A DNA stretch of 64,000 nt. Source: Tenacibaculum aquimarinum. Its GTDB lineage: Bacteria > Bacteroidota > Bacteroidia > Flavobacteriales > Flavobacteriaceae. Below are positions 7,588 to 17,594 of the stretch, in pieces. The notes beneath the pieces were generated by a model. That model searched no databases and was not told the origin of the DNA. It saw nothing but the letters and a program-made list of their open reading frames with translations. Position 1 is the stretch's first letter. Each line of letters begins with the position of its first letter. Position numbers and translations under genes: made by a program. The stretch is from NCBI RefSeq assembly GCF_022478115.1, contig NZ_JAKGSC010000001.1:1178001-1242000 (forward strand), written 5' to 3'.

Positions 7588-9201
7588 TTAATATACTCTT
7601 TCTCCATTTACAAACGTAGAAACGGCTTTTGTTTTTGGTATTTTAGGTCCATCAACTTTCATAATATCTTGACTTAAAATAACAAAATCGGCAAATTTAC
7701 CTACTTCAATAGAACCTTTTTCATTTTCTTCAAAATTAGCATAAGCAGCCCAAATTGTCATTCCTTTTAAGGTTTCTTCTCTGGTTAAAGCATTTTCCAT
7801 TTGATATCCATTTTCAGGATAATTATTAATATCTTTTCTAATTGAAGCCGCATAAAATGTTAAAAACGGATTTACCTGTTCTACAGGAAAATCTGTTCCT
7901 AAAGCAATTTTACCATAATTATTTAATAGCTTTTTAAATGCATAAGCGCCTTTTATTCTTTCTTTACCAACTCTATCTGTTGCCCAATACATATCTGAAG
8001 TTGCGTGTGTTGGTTGAACTGAAGGCAAAATATTATCAAAATTTTTAAAATCTTCAGATGAAATTATTTGTGCATGTTCAATTCTCCAACGCCTGTTTTT
8101 AGCATTTTTTAAAACGTCTTTATAGGTTTTTAATAACCAGGTATTTGCAGAATCTCCAATAGCATGTGTATTCATTTGAAACTCTGAATTAGCAATTTGT
8201 TTTGCAATTTCCTGATATCTTTCAGGAGTATAAATTAATGCCCCAAAATGGTTATCTCTATCTGAATATGGTTTACGCATAGCAGCACCTCTGGAACCTA
8301 AAGCACCATCTCCGTAAATTTTAAACGAACGTACATTTAATCTATCTGTTTTAGAAATACCTTTTTTTATAAAGTAATCAATTTCTTTTTGATTATCTCC
8401 AGAAATCATTGCGTAAATACGCATTTTTAAACTTTTTGCTTGTTGTAAACTGTCAATTAATTCAATGGTTTCTTTATTTATTCCTGCATCATCAACAGTT
8501 GTTAATCCGTAAGAAAATGATATTTTTTGTGCATCTAATAACCCCTGTATAGCTTCTCTTTTTGATGTTTTTGGAAACTTAACAAAATCCATTGCATTAT
8601 CAATTAATACACCTGTTAATTCACCATTCTTGGTAATAATTTCTCCCCCAGAAACTTTGGTGTTTTTGGTAATTCCTGATAAATCTAAAGCGGCTTGATT
8701 AACTAATAATGCATGACCATCAACTCTACCAATAGCAACAGGAATTGTAGGGAATAACTTGTCTAGTTTTTCTTTTGTAGGAAACTCTTTAACATTCCAA
8801 TCATTTTGATCCCAACCACGTCCTGTAATAAAGGTTGTGTTTTTTTCTTTTTGAAAAGCAACTAACTTTTCTAACACTTCATCATAACTTTTTGTGCCTT
8901 CTAAACTTACTTTTTGTTGCTGAAGGCCCATTCTGTAAAAATGACAATGTGCATCAATTAAACCTGGAACAATTGTTTGGTTTTTTGCATCAATAATATT
9001 ATCCGATTGGTATTTTTTCTGAATTTCTTCAGTACTACCAATTGCAATAAATTTTCCATTATGAATTGCAAAAGCTTCTGCTTTCTCAAATTCTGCATTA
9101 ACAGTATATGTATTTGCGTTAATAACTATAGTATCTACAGATTCTTTGTTACAAGAAACTGAAACTAATAAAATACTTAATATGTAAATAATTTTTTTCA
9201 T
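7588..9201 (-). CDS. exported amidohydrolase (YtcJ/AtzC-like)
   Basis: Metal-dependent amidohydrolase of the Amidohydro_3 type (537 aa). It starts with a lipoprotein signal (LLVSVSCNK, lipid Cys near 17), so it is probably anchored in the periplasm or outer membrane. The metal-binding HCH is in VPGLIDAHCHFY near residue 80; GDGALGSRGA near 300, NTHAIGD near 347 and ALGTDFPVEQ near 437 are the other conserved loops. Its start overlaps the stop of the DoxX-like gene by 4 bases (ATGA). The true substrate is unknown; YtcJ-type enzymes act on amide or ester bonds of small molecules. Confidence 0.88.
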   Translation of the reverse strand: MKKIIYILSILLVSVSCNKESVDTIVINANTYTVNAEFEKAEAFAIHNGKFIAIGSTEEIQKKYQSDNIIDAKNQTIVPGLIDAHCHFYRMGLQQQKVSLEGTKSYDEVLEKLVAFQKEKNTTFITGRGWDQNDWNVKEFPTKEKLDKLFPTIPVAIGRVDGHALLVNQAALDLSGITKNTKVSGGEIITKNGELTGVLIDNAMDFVKFPKTSKREAIQGLLDAQKISFSYGLTTVDDAGINKETIELIDSLQQAKSLKMRIYAMISGDNQKEIDYFIKKGISKTDRLNVRSFKIYGDGALGSRGAAMRKPYSDRDNHFGALIYTPERYQEIAKQIANSEFQMNTHAIGDSANTWLLKTYKDVLKNAKNRRWRIEHAQIISSEDFKNFDNILPSVQPTHATSDMYWATDRVGKERIKGAYAFKKLLNNYGKIALGTDFPVEQVNPFLTFYAASIRKDINNYPENGYQMENALTREETLKGMTIWAAYANFEENEKGSIEVGKFADFVILSQDIMKVDGPKIPKTKAVSTFVNGERVY

Positions 9202-9560
9202 GAGTTTAAATAGATTAAGTAAGCTCCATATAATAGTAAAAATTGTAATGGAATCCTTATGGTTGCAAGTTTTTTAGAGCCAATTGCAGGCTTTTCTTTA
9301 GTTAAATCCCAGATATGTAACGGGAGGAAAATGAGCATCAAAATAAAAAAGCAAAGTGCAGCGTTTTTCGCCGATTGATTGAATAATAAACCAAATCCAA
9401 TAGCAATTTCAATAAAACCAGCAATATAATTTACAGTTAACTTAGGTAAAGGTTTTGGGATAAAACCATTAAAAAACGTAGGTTTTTTAAAATGCATATA
9501 ACCTGCATAAATTAAAAATAGCCCAAAAATTACACGAATTACACCTATGAAAACACTCAT
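9198..9560 (-). CDS. DoxX-like small membrane protein
   Basis: A 120-residue protein with four predicted membrane helices (about 5-22, 43-62, 68-85, 100-117), typical of the DoxX/MauE-like superfamily. The IRVIFGLFLIYAGYMHFKKP start and the PKLTVNYIAGFIEIAIGFGLL second helix are the usual signatures. It lies between an M28 peptidase gene (3-base gap) and an amidohydrolase gene (4-base overlap), so the three form one operon. No specific role can be given. Confidence 0.8.
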   Translation of the reverse strand: MSVFIGVIRVIFGLFLIYAGYMHFKKPTFFNGFIPKPLPKLTVNYIAGFIEIAIGFGLLFNQSAKNAALCFFILMLIFLPLHIWDLTKEKPAIGSKKLATIRIPLQFLLLYGAYLIYLNS

Positions 9561-9563
9561 TAA

Positions 9564-10997
9564 TTACGGTTTTAATGTTTCTTGGTTGTATAAATATTTA
9601 TCCATTAAATATACAATACTTGCCATTGAAGCACTACCTAATTCTAACTCTCTTTTGTTTACTTTATCAAATGTATCTGAAGCGGCATGGTGATAATCAA
9701 AATAACGCTGAGAATCTGGTCTGTAACCAACAAGTGTTACGTGATCGTCTTTTAATGGTCCAATATCTGCACCACTTCCTCCTTTAACAATATCGTGTAA
9801 ACCATAAGGTTTTAATAGTTTTTTCCAGCTTTGTAATAAGTGAATATTTTTATCATTTGCGTCAATTGAAAAACCACGAGGTGTATGTCCGCCAGCATCA
9901 GATTCTAACGCACCAATATGTAATTCTCCGTTTTCTTTTGATAAACGAGCGTATTCATGAGCACCACGCATTCCGTTTTCTTCATTCATAAAGAAAACAA
10001 TTCGCAAGGTGTTTTTTGGTTTGATGTTGTTCTTTTTAAACAAATAAGCAACTTCTAAAGATTGAACAATTCCGGTTCCATCATCATGCGCTCCATCACC
10101 TAAATCCCAAGAATCTAAATGACCACCAACAACCATAATTTTATCTGGGTTTTCAGTTCCTTTAATTTCTCCAACAACATTAAAAGATGGAGCATCTGGC
10201 AATGTTTTACAACTTTGCTTTAAGTAGAATTTTAGTTTTGGGTTTTGCTTTAAATGTGCGCTTAAAATTTCTGCTCCACGAGAGCTAATAGCTGCTGATG
10301 GAATATATTGTTCTTCTGGAATATCTCCATAACCCATTGAACCTGTGTGTGGATAATCGTCAATTCCATTTGTCATAGAACGTACAATTACTGCTTTTGC
10401 ACCAAATTTACCAACAGTTGCGGCACCTGCAAAGCGTTGTCCAACACATCCGCCGTAGGCTTTAAATGTATTTATTAAAGTATTATCGAAACGACCGTTA
10501 AAAAACACAATCTTTCCGTTAGCTTTATCTCCTAAATTTTCAGCATCTTCAACGCTTTTTACTTCAATTACTTCTGCTGTAATTCCGTTTGAAGGTGTAG
10601 CAATAGAACCACCTAAAGCACAAACAGGAACGTTTATTTTTTGTCCGTTAAAAGTATAATTAGCAACTTCTTTTTCGCCACGAACCCAATGTGGAACCAT
10701 AACTGGTTGTAACCAAACAGAATCTAAACCAACCTCTTTCATCAGTTTTTCTCCCCAAACTACAGATTTTGCAGCTCCTTCGGAACCGGACAACCTACTT
10801 CCGACATTGCTAGTTAAATCTCGTAACCATTCATACGATTTTCCTTCAGTTAAAGCCGAACTAAATAATTGCTTAATGTTAGTTGAATCTATTTTTTCTT
10901 CCGAAGAAAAAGAAGTGGTGTTTGTGTTGCTTTCTTTTTCTTGTTTACATGAAACAATTAAGATAAAGGCCAAAAGTACTGTTGAAAGTTTTTTCAT
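9564..10997 (-). CDS. M28 family metallopeptidase (carboxypeptidase Q-like lipoprotein)
   Basis: Secreted di-zinc aminopeptidase/carboxypeptidase (477 aa). The lipoprotein signal ends FILIVSCKQ (Cys near 17). A PA-type insert lies at about residues 120-220. Zinc ligands are seen in GGHLDSWD (His near 293), AHDDGTG (Asp near 305), FMNEENG (catalytic and ligand Glu near 338), ALESDAGGH (Asp near 366) and the late DYHHAASDTFD (His near 442). This matches plasma glutamate carboxypeptidase-type M28 enzymes that trim peptides. It is the first gene of the operon with the DoxX-like protein and amidohydrolase. Confidence 0.92.
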   Translation of the reverse strand: MKKLSTVLLAFILIVSCKQEKESNTNTTSFSSEEKIDSTNIKQLFSSALTEGKSYEWLRDLTSNVGSRLSGSEGAAKSVVWGEKLMKEVGLDSVWLQPVMVPHWVRGEKEVANYTFNGQKINVPVCALGGSIATPSNGITAEVIEVKSVEDAENLGDKANGKIVFFNGRFDNTLINTFKAYGGCVGQRFAGAATVGKFGAKAVIVRSMTNGIDDYPHTGSMGYGDIPEEQYIPSAAISSRGAEILSAHLKQNPKLKFYLKQSCKTLPDAPSFNVVGEIKGTENPDKIMVVGGHLDSWDLGDGAHDDGTGIVQSLEVAYLFKKNNIKPKNTLRIVFFMNEENGMRGAHEYARLSKENGELHIGALESDAGGHTPRGFSIDANDKNIHLLQSWKKLLKPYGLHDIVKGGSGADIGPLKDDHVTLVGYRPDSQRYFDYHHAASDTFDKVNKRELELGSASMASIVYLMDKYLYNQETLKP

Positions 10998-11060
10998 TTT
11001 TAGTGGATTTTAAAAAGTAAATCTACAAAAAATAAACTCAGAATTTAGAACGGCATTTTC

Positions 11061-12830
11061 TTAAAAATCAAATTTATAAGTTATTCCTCCTAAAACTTGA
11101 AACCCTTGTACATTGTAGTTGGTAAAACGTAAATAATTGTTGTTAAAGATGTTGTTTATTTTTAAAAATGCTGATAGATTATCGCTAAACTTATAACCAC
11201 CGTTAAGATTTACATCAAAGTATTTTTCTAAATTAATTGGAGTACTTAGTGATGGAAATGCACCTGCAAACGTTACGTCTTTTCTGTTGCTAGCAAAGTA
11301 AATAGTGCTTCCTGCATGCCATTTAGGAGTTGTGTATTTGGCAAATAACTCACTTTTTAGCTTCGGTAAATTCCAAGCAAATTCTTGTTGCTTTGGTTTG
11401 TATGTATTAAACTCTCCGTTTGCACCAATTACCAAGTTTTTAGAAACATCCCATTCTACTTCTCCAAAGAAATTAATGTTTTTTATATCATCATAAACTA
11501 CACTAAATGAATTGCCATATTCATACCCGAAAAAGTTTATTCCGCCAGAAGTAATTGTTGTTCCGTCTGATTTGGAATTATTAATAGAAAATAACGGTTT
11601 ATCTTCAAACTGCTTGTAACTTACACGGGAGTTATAGCTTATGTTTTGTGATAATGTTCCATTAATACCGCCGTAAAAATTATATTTCTCATTAGTTTGT
11701 GTAATGTACTGCGTTGGTGAAATAAACGGATTTTCGTCTGTAAATTGTTTGTAAGAATTTGTGTGCAAATCTCCACCAGCACCAACAAATAAGTTGGCAA
11801 AATTAGCAATTATTGGGTAAGATATTTTTACATCAGGATATACATAAAATTGACTTAAACTGTTTTCAATATCTGAAGTATGGTAAATTTTGGTTCCTAA
11901 CTTTATATCAAAATTATAAAAGTTTAATTTGTAAGATGGGTTTAAACCAGCTGTAAAAAAACTATAGTTAATTTGGTTAGTGTTCTCATAAGATTGGTTA
12001 AAACTTCCGTTTAGGTAATCTAAAGAAACATCTAAGATTATTTCGTTAGCATTACGGAATAATCTATCTAAAGAAAACTGAAATTGAGGAGCAATAGAAA
12101 CTGAAATTTCATTGCTGTCAAATTCATCATTAAAATAAGAAATAGCAACTTTAGCTTGGTTAATATAATTGTCTTCAAAAGCAATTTTACCATGTAAATT
12201 GATAAAACTATAAGCTTGTTGTTCATCTATAGATTCTATAACATTACTATTAAAAGTGGTGTTTGGTAAACCATACCAATTATACTTTTTTTGTTCAAAA
12301 TCTAAACCTACTTTCCAATCGAAATAACGATCTTCTTGTTTGTAATAAAAATTAGCTACTAAATTAGAAAAACTACTATCTAGATCAGTATCTTTTACTG
12401 GATCATTAGATGAAATGTATTTTGCATATAAACCAAAATCGTTCTCAAAACGAGTGCTATGGTGTAAAAAAGTTTCTAAATAAGGTGTTGTATTATTTCC
12501 AAAACCAACAGCAAGGTAATTTTTATATAACTTTTCCCTTTGGCTAAAATCAACACCTTTTAAAGCACCTTTTTTTGGCGAAAATGTCGAAGCAACTGGA
12601 GCAGGAAAAATTTGATAACTAAGCTTCTTTTTCTGACTTTTATCAGAAAGTTTAATCGTTGGTTTCTTCTTAATTTTAAAAGCATCTGTAACTTTAGGAG
12701 TGTAAGATGAAACTACGTTTACAACTTCAGTTTTTATAGTGTCTTTTGCTTTTTTTATAGTGGGTTTATCTTGGGCAAATACAAACTTGCCAGCAAACAT
12801 CAATAGAAATATAAAAAAGTAGTTTTTCAT
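11061..12830 (-). CDS. outer membrane beta-barrel, TonB-receptor-like, without plug
   Basis: A 589-residue exported barrel protein. The signal peptide ends near residue 19 (GKFVFAQDK). The next segment (DTIKTEVVNVVSSYTPKVTD) looks like the beginning of a TonB plug, but no plug domain follows; residues from about 85 are alternating barrel strands, and the C-terminus (GGITYKFDF) is a typical barrel end. It is 57 bases downstream of a large periplasmic TPR protein on the same strand, an arrangement that recurs in Flavobacteriaceae. A role in export or uptake across the outer membrane is inferred only from fold. Confidence 0.8.
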   Translation of the reverse strand: MKNYFFIFLLMFAGKFVFAQDKPTIKKAKDTIKTEVVNVVSSYTPKVTDAFKIKKKPTIKLSDKSQKKKLSYQIFPAPVASTFSPKKGALKGVDFSQREKLYKNYLAVGFGNNTTPYLETFLHHSTRFENDFGLYAKYISSNDPVKDTDLDSSFSNLVANFYYKQEDRYFDWKVGLDFEQKKYNWYGLPNTTFNSNVIESIDEQQAYSFINLHGKIAFEDNYINQAKVAISYFNDEFDSNEISVSIAPQFQFSLDRLFRNANEIILDVSLDYLNGSFNQSYENTNQINYSFFTAGLNPSYKLNFYNFDIKLGTKIYHTSDIENSLSQFYVYPDVKISYPIIANFANLFVGAGGDLHTNSYKQFTDENPFISPTQYITQTNEKYNFYGGINGTLSQNISYNSRVSYKQFEDKPLFSINNSKSDGTTITSGGINFFGYEYGNSFSVVYDDIKNINFFGEVEWDVSKNLVIGANGEFNTYKPKQQEFAWNLPKLKSELFAKYTTPKWHAGSTIYFASNRKDVTFAGAFPSLSTPINLEKYFDVNLNGGYKFSDNLSAFLKINNIFNNNYLRFTNYNVQGFQVLGGITYKFDF

Positions 12831-12887
12831 TTTTTGTTGTTTAAATTCTTCACAATAATACTAATACTGTTACATGCTCATTACGAG

Positions 12888-15800
12888 CTATTTTTGTGGA
12901 GTTACAGATTCGTTTGTTTTGGCTTCGTTGTTTTTTATTGTTCTGAGTTCGCTTGTAGCTTCTTCAATTATATCTTCATATTGGGTAAAGTTTTTAATAA
13001 TATTTTCTAAAATATAAGTAGCTTGGTAAGCATCTTCTAAAGCGTAATAGTTTTTTGCCATTATTACGTAACTTTTTACTCCCCAATATTTGTAAGCAGA
13101 ATAATCTGAAATTAATTTTTGAACAATTTTTGTTGAAGGCTCATATTCTTTATTTTCATGTTTAAAGAATGCATCATAATATAAAGTTTCTGCTTTTAGC
13201 TCTCCAGTTGCAGTTCTTCCAACTTCAATAAAAAACTCTTCAGAAGTGGTGAAATCGCTAGTTTTAAAAGCTGAACGTGCAATTATAATTTTGGCATCTG
13301 CTTCAACAGTTTTTTCAATTTTATTTGTAGTTAAAACTTTTTCGGCATATTCTACAGCCTTTTTATAATCTTCAGCTTCGTAATACCCTTTCATTAAATT
13401 ACTTTGTGCAAAAATTGTGTTTTGTGGGTAATTAGCTTCAATTTCTAATCTTTCTAATAATGGCATTGCGTTAAACCAATCTTCTTTTTCAAGATAAATT
13501 TGAGATAATTTACTTAAAGATTCTTCACTAAATTCACTTTGACTTTGAGAGGTTACATACGTGTAATGCGGAATTGATTTCTCAGTTTGATTATTTTTTA
13601 AATATGATTGTGCTAAGTAAAAATGAGATTTTAAGGCATGTAATCCGTTTGGGAAATTTTGTAAATATTTATCAAAACCTTCAATAGCTTTTTCAGTATT
13701 ATTTTCTAAAAATTTGTTTTCTGCTGCTTCATAACTTGCGTTATCTAAATCTGCATCAGTAACATTTATAAAACTTACATCTTTAACCCAAGCAGCATAT
13801 TCATCTACCTTTCCAATATCTATATAAACATTTCTAGCATTAGTTACAGCCTGTTTTGCTTCGTTAGAATTTGGATATTTAGCAACAATTTCTTTGAATT
13901 TAGATAGTGCTTTTTTGTCTTCATTTGTATTGTAAAATAACAAACCTTGACGCAATAAAACATTTGGATTGTAAGCGCTTTTAGGATAGTTTTTTAACAA
14001 CCTATTGTAAGCATTTTGTGCTTTGTTATTCTCTCTTATTGTTGTGTATGTTGTTCCTAATTGAAAAAGTGCATCGTCTTTTAATTTCGAATTACTTTTT
14101 GTGTTTACAACAGCTAATAAATCTGTTATTTTTTGTTGATAATTGCCAGACAAACCATTACTCATAGCTTTTTGATATTGTGCGTAATCTGCACCAATAC
14201 CGCCATCTTCAATTATTTTATCATAAGAAATAATGGCTTTATTGTATTCTTTTGAAGCATAATAAGAATCTCCTAAACGTAAAAAAGCATCGTCTTTTAA
14301 TTCAATTTCATTATTTTTTTGTGTTGTGTATTGATTAAAATAATGTGCTGATTTTTGATACTCTTTTAATTTAAAATAGCAATAACCAATATTATAGCTT
14401 AACAAGTTATTTTCTGTTGTTTCTGAGCTATCAACCTTTAAAAATAAGTCTAAAGATTTTTGAAAATCACCTAATCTATAATTACTTTCAGCCAACCAAA
14501 AAAGAGCTTTATTTTGCAATTCTAAGTCGTTAGATTGAGTTCCGTTTTCTAAAAAAGACAGCGATTTTTGTAGTTTGTCTTCGTTAAAAAGTTGAATTCC
14601 TCTGTAAAGAGAAACTTCATTTTTTAAGGCGTCATTTTTAAATTTTTTATTCTTTTCTATATAATCTAATGCTCCTTGATAATCTTGCTGATGTAAGAAT
14701 GAAGTAATTAATAATTCATTAATTTCATTGGTTTGAGGAGAATTTGGGTACGTATTTAAATAAGCTTGTAAAACTTCTGGAACACTTTGGTATGGATTAC
14801 CTTCTTCGTAACTTAATTTAGCATAATTTAAAAAAGCATCTTCCTTTACTTTTTTATCAAAATCCATTTCACTTGCGCTCTTAAAAGCATTTAATGCTTC
14901 TGGTTTTTTATCAAGTTTTAAATAACATTCCGCTAATTGGTAGTAAGCATTTTGCGAGACCTTGTTTTTTTGATCTATTATTTTATTGAAGTTTCTAACT
15001 GCGTTTTCGTAATCATTTTGTTTAAAATGAGCAAAACCAAGTTGATAATAATCCGTGTTATTCCAACGACCTTTTTTGCCTTTGTAATTTTGTAAATAAG
15101 GAATTGCCTCTGCGTATTTTTCTAGGTTAAAATAACTTTCTCCAATTATTTTATTAATGTCTGATTGTTGTTTTTTATCAGAATTAGGTAAAATTTTCTT
15201 CCCTATTTCAATAGATTTTTCAAATCTACCCGCTTTAAAACTAATATCTAATAAGTAGTAGTTTGCTTTGTTTTTATAGGTAGCAACATCTGCAATTTCT
15301 GTTAAAGAAGTTTCTGCTAAATCGTAATCTTCTTGTTTGTAAGCAATATAACCATAGTAATACCTTGCATCATCTCCATAACGTTCATTTGATAATAATT
15401 TTTCAAAACGAGTTTTTGCATCATCTACATAGCCAGAAACTAAGAGTGCATAACCCATTTTAAAATTTAAATCGCTTTTATCTTCAGTATTTAAAAGTTT
15501 TTCATCAACTTTAGTGTACCATTTTAAAGAGTGTGCCGCTTTTCTGTTGGCAAAATAATAATTACCAACATTTAAATATGCAAGTTGCTTTTTGTTACTG
15601 TTAGGGTGATTTTCGACAAAATCTAAAACTTTTTTATCAGCGTTGGTCTGATTTAGTTTTATAGCGCACATTGCATCATAATAATCAGCGTTTGCTTTTA
15701 GACTTTGTTTTTCTACAGCAAAATTAGACACTTTTACAAAAAGTTGTTGCGAGGCAGCATACGCTTTGTTATTGTATAAGGTTAAAGCTTCATGGTACTT

Positions 15801-15917
15801 AGCCTTTGTATTAAACTGCATTTCAGTTTCTTGCCCAAAACTATTTAGAAGGCAACATAAAATGAGTGAAAAGCAAAGGAGTTTTTTCTTAAAAATAGTG
15901 TTCATATTTTTTGTCAT
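12888..15917 (-). CDS. large periplasmic tetratricopeptide repeat protein
   Basis: A 1009-residue protein made almost entirely of TPR units (for example YYQLGFAHFKQNDYENAVRN near 290, DDALFQLGTTYTTIRENNKAQ near 615). The signal peptide (KKKLLCFSLILCCLLNSFGQ) fits best if translation begins at the second ATG, residue 5 (15905), rather than at 15917. The repeat scaffold suggests assembly of a cell-envelope complex, and the next gene encodes an outer membrane barrel. It is divergent from ftsE. Repeats of the YbgF/BamD type are similar, but no exact family is recognised. Confidence 0.85.
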   Translation of the reverse strand: MTKNMNTIFKKKLLCFSLILCCLLNSFGQETEMQFNTKAKYHEALTLYNNKAYAASQQLFVKVSNFAVEKQSLKANADYYDAMCAIKLNQTNADKKVLDFVENHPNSNKKQLAYLNVGNYYFANRKAAHSLKWYTKVDEKLLNTEDKSDLNFKMGYALLVSGYVDDAKTRFEKLLSNERYGDDARYYYGYIAYKQEDYDLAETSLTEIADVATYKNKANYYLLDISFKAGRFEKSIEIGKKILPNSDKKQQSDINKIIGESYFNLEKYAEAIPYLQNYKGKKGRWNNTDYYQLGFAHFKQNDYENAVRNFNKIIDQKNKVSQNAYYQLAECYLKLDKKPEALNAFKSASEMDFDKKVKEDAFLNYAKLSYEEGNPYQSVPEVLQAYLNTYPNSPQTNEINELLITSFLHQQDYQGALDYIEKNKKFKNDALKNEVSLYRGIQLFNEDKLQKSLSFLENGTQSNDLELQNKALFWLAESNYRLGDFQKSLDLFLKVDSSETTENNLLSYNIGYCYFKLKEYQKSAHYFNQYTTQKNNEIELKDDAFLRLGDSYYASKEYNKAIISYDKIIEDGGIGADYAQYQKAMSNGLSGNYQQKITDLLAVVNTKSNSKLKDDALFQLGTTYTTIRENNKAQNAYNRLLKNYPKSAYNPNVLLRQGLLFYNTNEDKKALSKFKEIVAKYPNSNEAKQAVTNARNVYIDIGKVDEYAAWVKDVSFINVTDADLDNASYEAAENKFLENNTEKAIEGFDKYLQNFPNGLHALKSHFYLAQSYLKNNQTEKSIPHYTYVTSQSQSEFSEESLSKLSQIYLEKEDWFNAMPLLERLEIEANYPQNTIFAQSNLMKGYYEAEDYKKAVEYAEKVLTTNKIEKTVEADAKIIIARSAFKTSDFTTSEEFFIEVGRTATGELKAETLYYDAFFKHENKEYEPSTKIVQKLISDYSAYKYWGVKSYVIMAKNYYALEDAYQATYILENIIKNFTQYEDIIEEATSELRTIKNNEAKTNESVTPQK

Positions 15918-15964
15918 CTGAAAAGGATAACGCTGTTTTTTAGCTTTTGTTGGATAATTTTTAT

Positions 15965-15994
15965 CAAAATTAACAAAAATGCTATAAAATCAAC
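15965..15994 (-). promoter_or_regulatory. promoter of the TPR-protein gene
   Basis: On the minus strand TAATTTTG (15965-15972) matches TAnnTTTG, with GTTG (15991-15994) 18 bases upstream at the -33 position. It lies back to back with the ftsE promoter in the 112-base divergent region. Confidence 0.45.
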
Positions 15995-16004
15995 TAGAAA
16001 ATGA

Positions 16005-16012
16005 TAGTTTTG
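16005..16012 (+). promoter_or_regulatory. -7 promoter box of ftsE
   Basis: TAGTTTTG matches the Bacteroidetes TAnnTTTG box 18 bases before the ftsE ATG, implying a leader of about ten bases. No clear -33 TTTG is visible. Confidence 0.35.
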
Positions 16013-16029
16013 TATAAACTACTTTTTTA

Positions 16030-16716
16030 ATGACACAACCAGTTTTACATTTAGAAAATGCAGATATTTATCAGCGAGATAATTTAGTGCTATCAAAAGT
16101 AAATTTCACCCTTAATAAAGGAGACTTTTACTATTTAATAGGGAAAACAGGAAGTGGAAAAAGTAGTTTGCTAAAAACTTTATATGGCGATTTAAACCTG
16201 CAACGTGGTTTAGGAACTATTGTAGATTTTGATTTAAAGAAGTTAAAAGAAAAAGATATTCCTTTTTTGAGAAGAAAAATAGGAATTGTTTTTCAAGACT
16301 TTAAATTATTGAACGATAGAAATGTTTTTGAAAACTTAGAATTTGTTTTAAAAGCAACAGGTTGGAAGAATAAAAACGACATGAAAGAAAAAATTCATGA
16401 AGTATTAGGTAAAGTTGGTATTAAAGAAAAATACTACAAAAAACCATTTGAGCTTTCTGGAGGAGAACAACAAAGAGTAGCAATTGCAAGAGCATTGTTA
16501 AACGATCCGGAACTTATTTTAGCAGATGAACCAACTGGTAATTTAGACCCTAAAACTTCATTAGAAGTTATGGAGTTGTTGAACGAAATTCATAAAAGCG
16601 GAAAAACAATTTTAATGGCTACTCACGATTATCAATTGATTGTAAAGTATAAGCAAAAAACGGTAAAATGTGAAGGTGGAGAGTTGTTTGAAGTTGTACA
16701 ACAAGCAGCTGTATAA
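16030..16716 (+). CDS. ftsE: cell division ATP-binding protein FtsE
   Basis: ABC ATPase (228 aa) that with FtsX controls peptidoglycan hydrolases at the septum. Walker [10 protein letters not shown] is at residues 38-46, the Q-loop Gln at 89 (FQDFKLL), the signature LSGGEQQ at 142-148, Walker [12 protein letters not shown] at 163-173 and the switch His in ATHDYQ near 198. The FQDFKLL and DEPTGNLDP stretches are typical of FtsE. The gene for the membrane partner FtsX is not adjacent, as is common in this family of bacteria. The next gene, a glycosyltransferase, overlaps by one base (TAATG). Confidence 0.92.
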   Translation: MTQPVLHLENADIYQRDNLVLSKVNFTLNKGDFYYLIGKTGSGKSSLLKTLYGDLNLQRGLGTIVDFDLKKLKEKDIPFLRRKIGIVFQDFKLLNDRNVFENLEFVLKATGWKNKNDMKEKIHEVLGKVGIKEKYYKKPFELSGGEQQRVAIARALLNDPELILADEPTGNLDPKTSLEVMELLNEIHKSGKTILMATHDYQLIVKYKQKTVKCEGGELFEVVQQAAV

Positions 16717-17594
16717 TGCTTTCTGTTCTAATTACTACATATAATTTAAATACTTTTCCGTTAGTTAAAAAACTGCATGAGCAATTAGAAAGACAACAAA
16801 TTTCTTTTGAAATTATTTGTATTGATGACGCATCAAATTCTGATTTCAATATTAAAAATGAAGCAATAAATTCGCTCACAAATTGCACTTTTCAATCACT
16901 TTCTAAAAATCTTGGAAGAAGTAAACTTCGTAATTTATTGTCACAAAGTGCTAATTTTAATTGGTTATTGTTTTTAGATGGTGACGTTTTACCAACTTCA
17001 ACAAACTTTATAAATAATTACATTGGGGAAACTGAAAAAAATATAGCTTCCGTTTTTTTAGGTGGAATTGCTTACAAAAATGACACCGATAGTTCTCAAC
17101 TTCGTTGGAAGTTAGGTAGAAATGGTGAAGAACAAACTTCAGAAGTAAGAAATAAACACCCATATAATTATTTTTTTACAGCCAATTTTTTGATTAATAA
17201 AAAGGTGTTTCGAACAATTCAGTTTGATGATAATTTAACAAAGTATGGTTATGAAGATTTGTTATTTGCAAAAGAGCTTGAAAGAAAGAGTATAACAATT
17301 AAACATATAGATAATCCTGTTTTTCATTTAGGGATTGATGATAATTTCACCTTTATTAATAAGACAAAGCAAGCTTTAGAAAATTTAAGTGTTTTAGTAT
17401 CTTCTGATAAAATAAAAAATGAAGACACAAAGATTTACAAAACCTATTATAAGCTGAAAAAATATGGATTAGCAAATGCTTTAACTCCATTTATAAGTTT
17501 TTTTGAAAGGAAAGCTGCTAAGAAATCTTCGTTGAACTATTATCACCTTTTCAGGTTAGGATATTTACATGAGATTTTTAAAAATACGAAGTAA
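16716..17594 (+). CDS. family 2 glycosyltransferase
   Basis: GT-A fold glycosyltransferase (292 aa). It begins directly with the fold (LSVLITTYN), has the nucleotide-binding DDAS near residue 39 and the DxD-like LDGDVLP near 88, then an ED motif in YGYEDLLFAKEL near 180 that usually holds the catalytic base. No membrane helix is evident, so it acts in the cytoplasm on an unknown acceptor. The ATG overlaps the ftsE stop by one base. The 3' end overlaps the convergent glycosyltransferase gene by 30 bases. Confidence 0.87.
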   Translation: MLSVLITTYNLNTFPLVKKLHEQLERQQISFEIICIDDASNSDFNIKNEAINSLTNCTFQSLSKNLGRSKLRNLLSQSANFNWLLFLDGDVLPTSTNFINNYIGETEKNIASVFLGGIAYKNDTDSSQLRWKLGRNGEEQTSEVRNKHPYNYFFTANFLINKKVFRTIQFDDNLTKYGYEDLLFAKELERKSITIKHIDNPVFHLGIDDNFTFINKTKQALENLSVLVSSDKIKNEDTKIYKTYYKLKKYGLANALTPFISFFERKAAKKSSLNYYHLFRLGYLHEIFKNTK

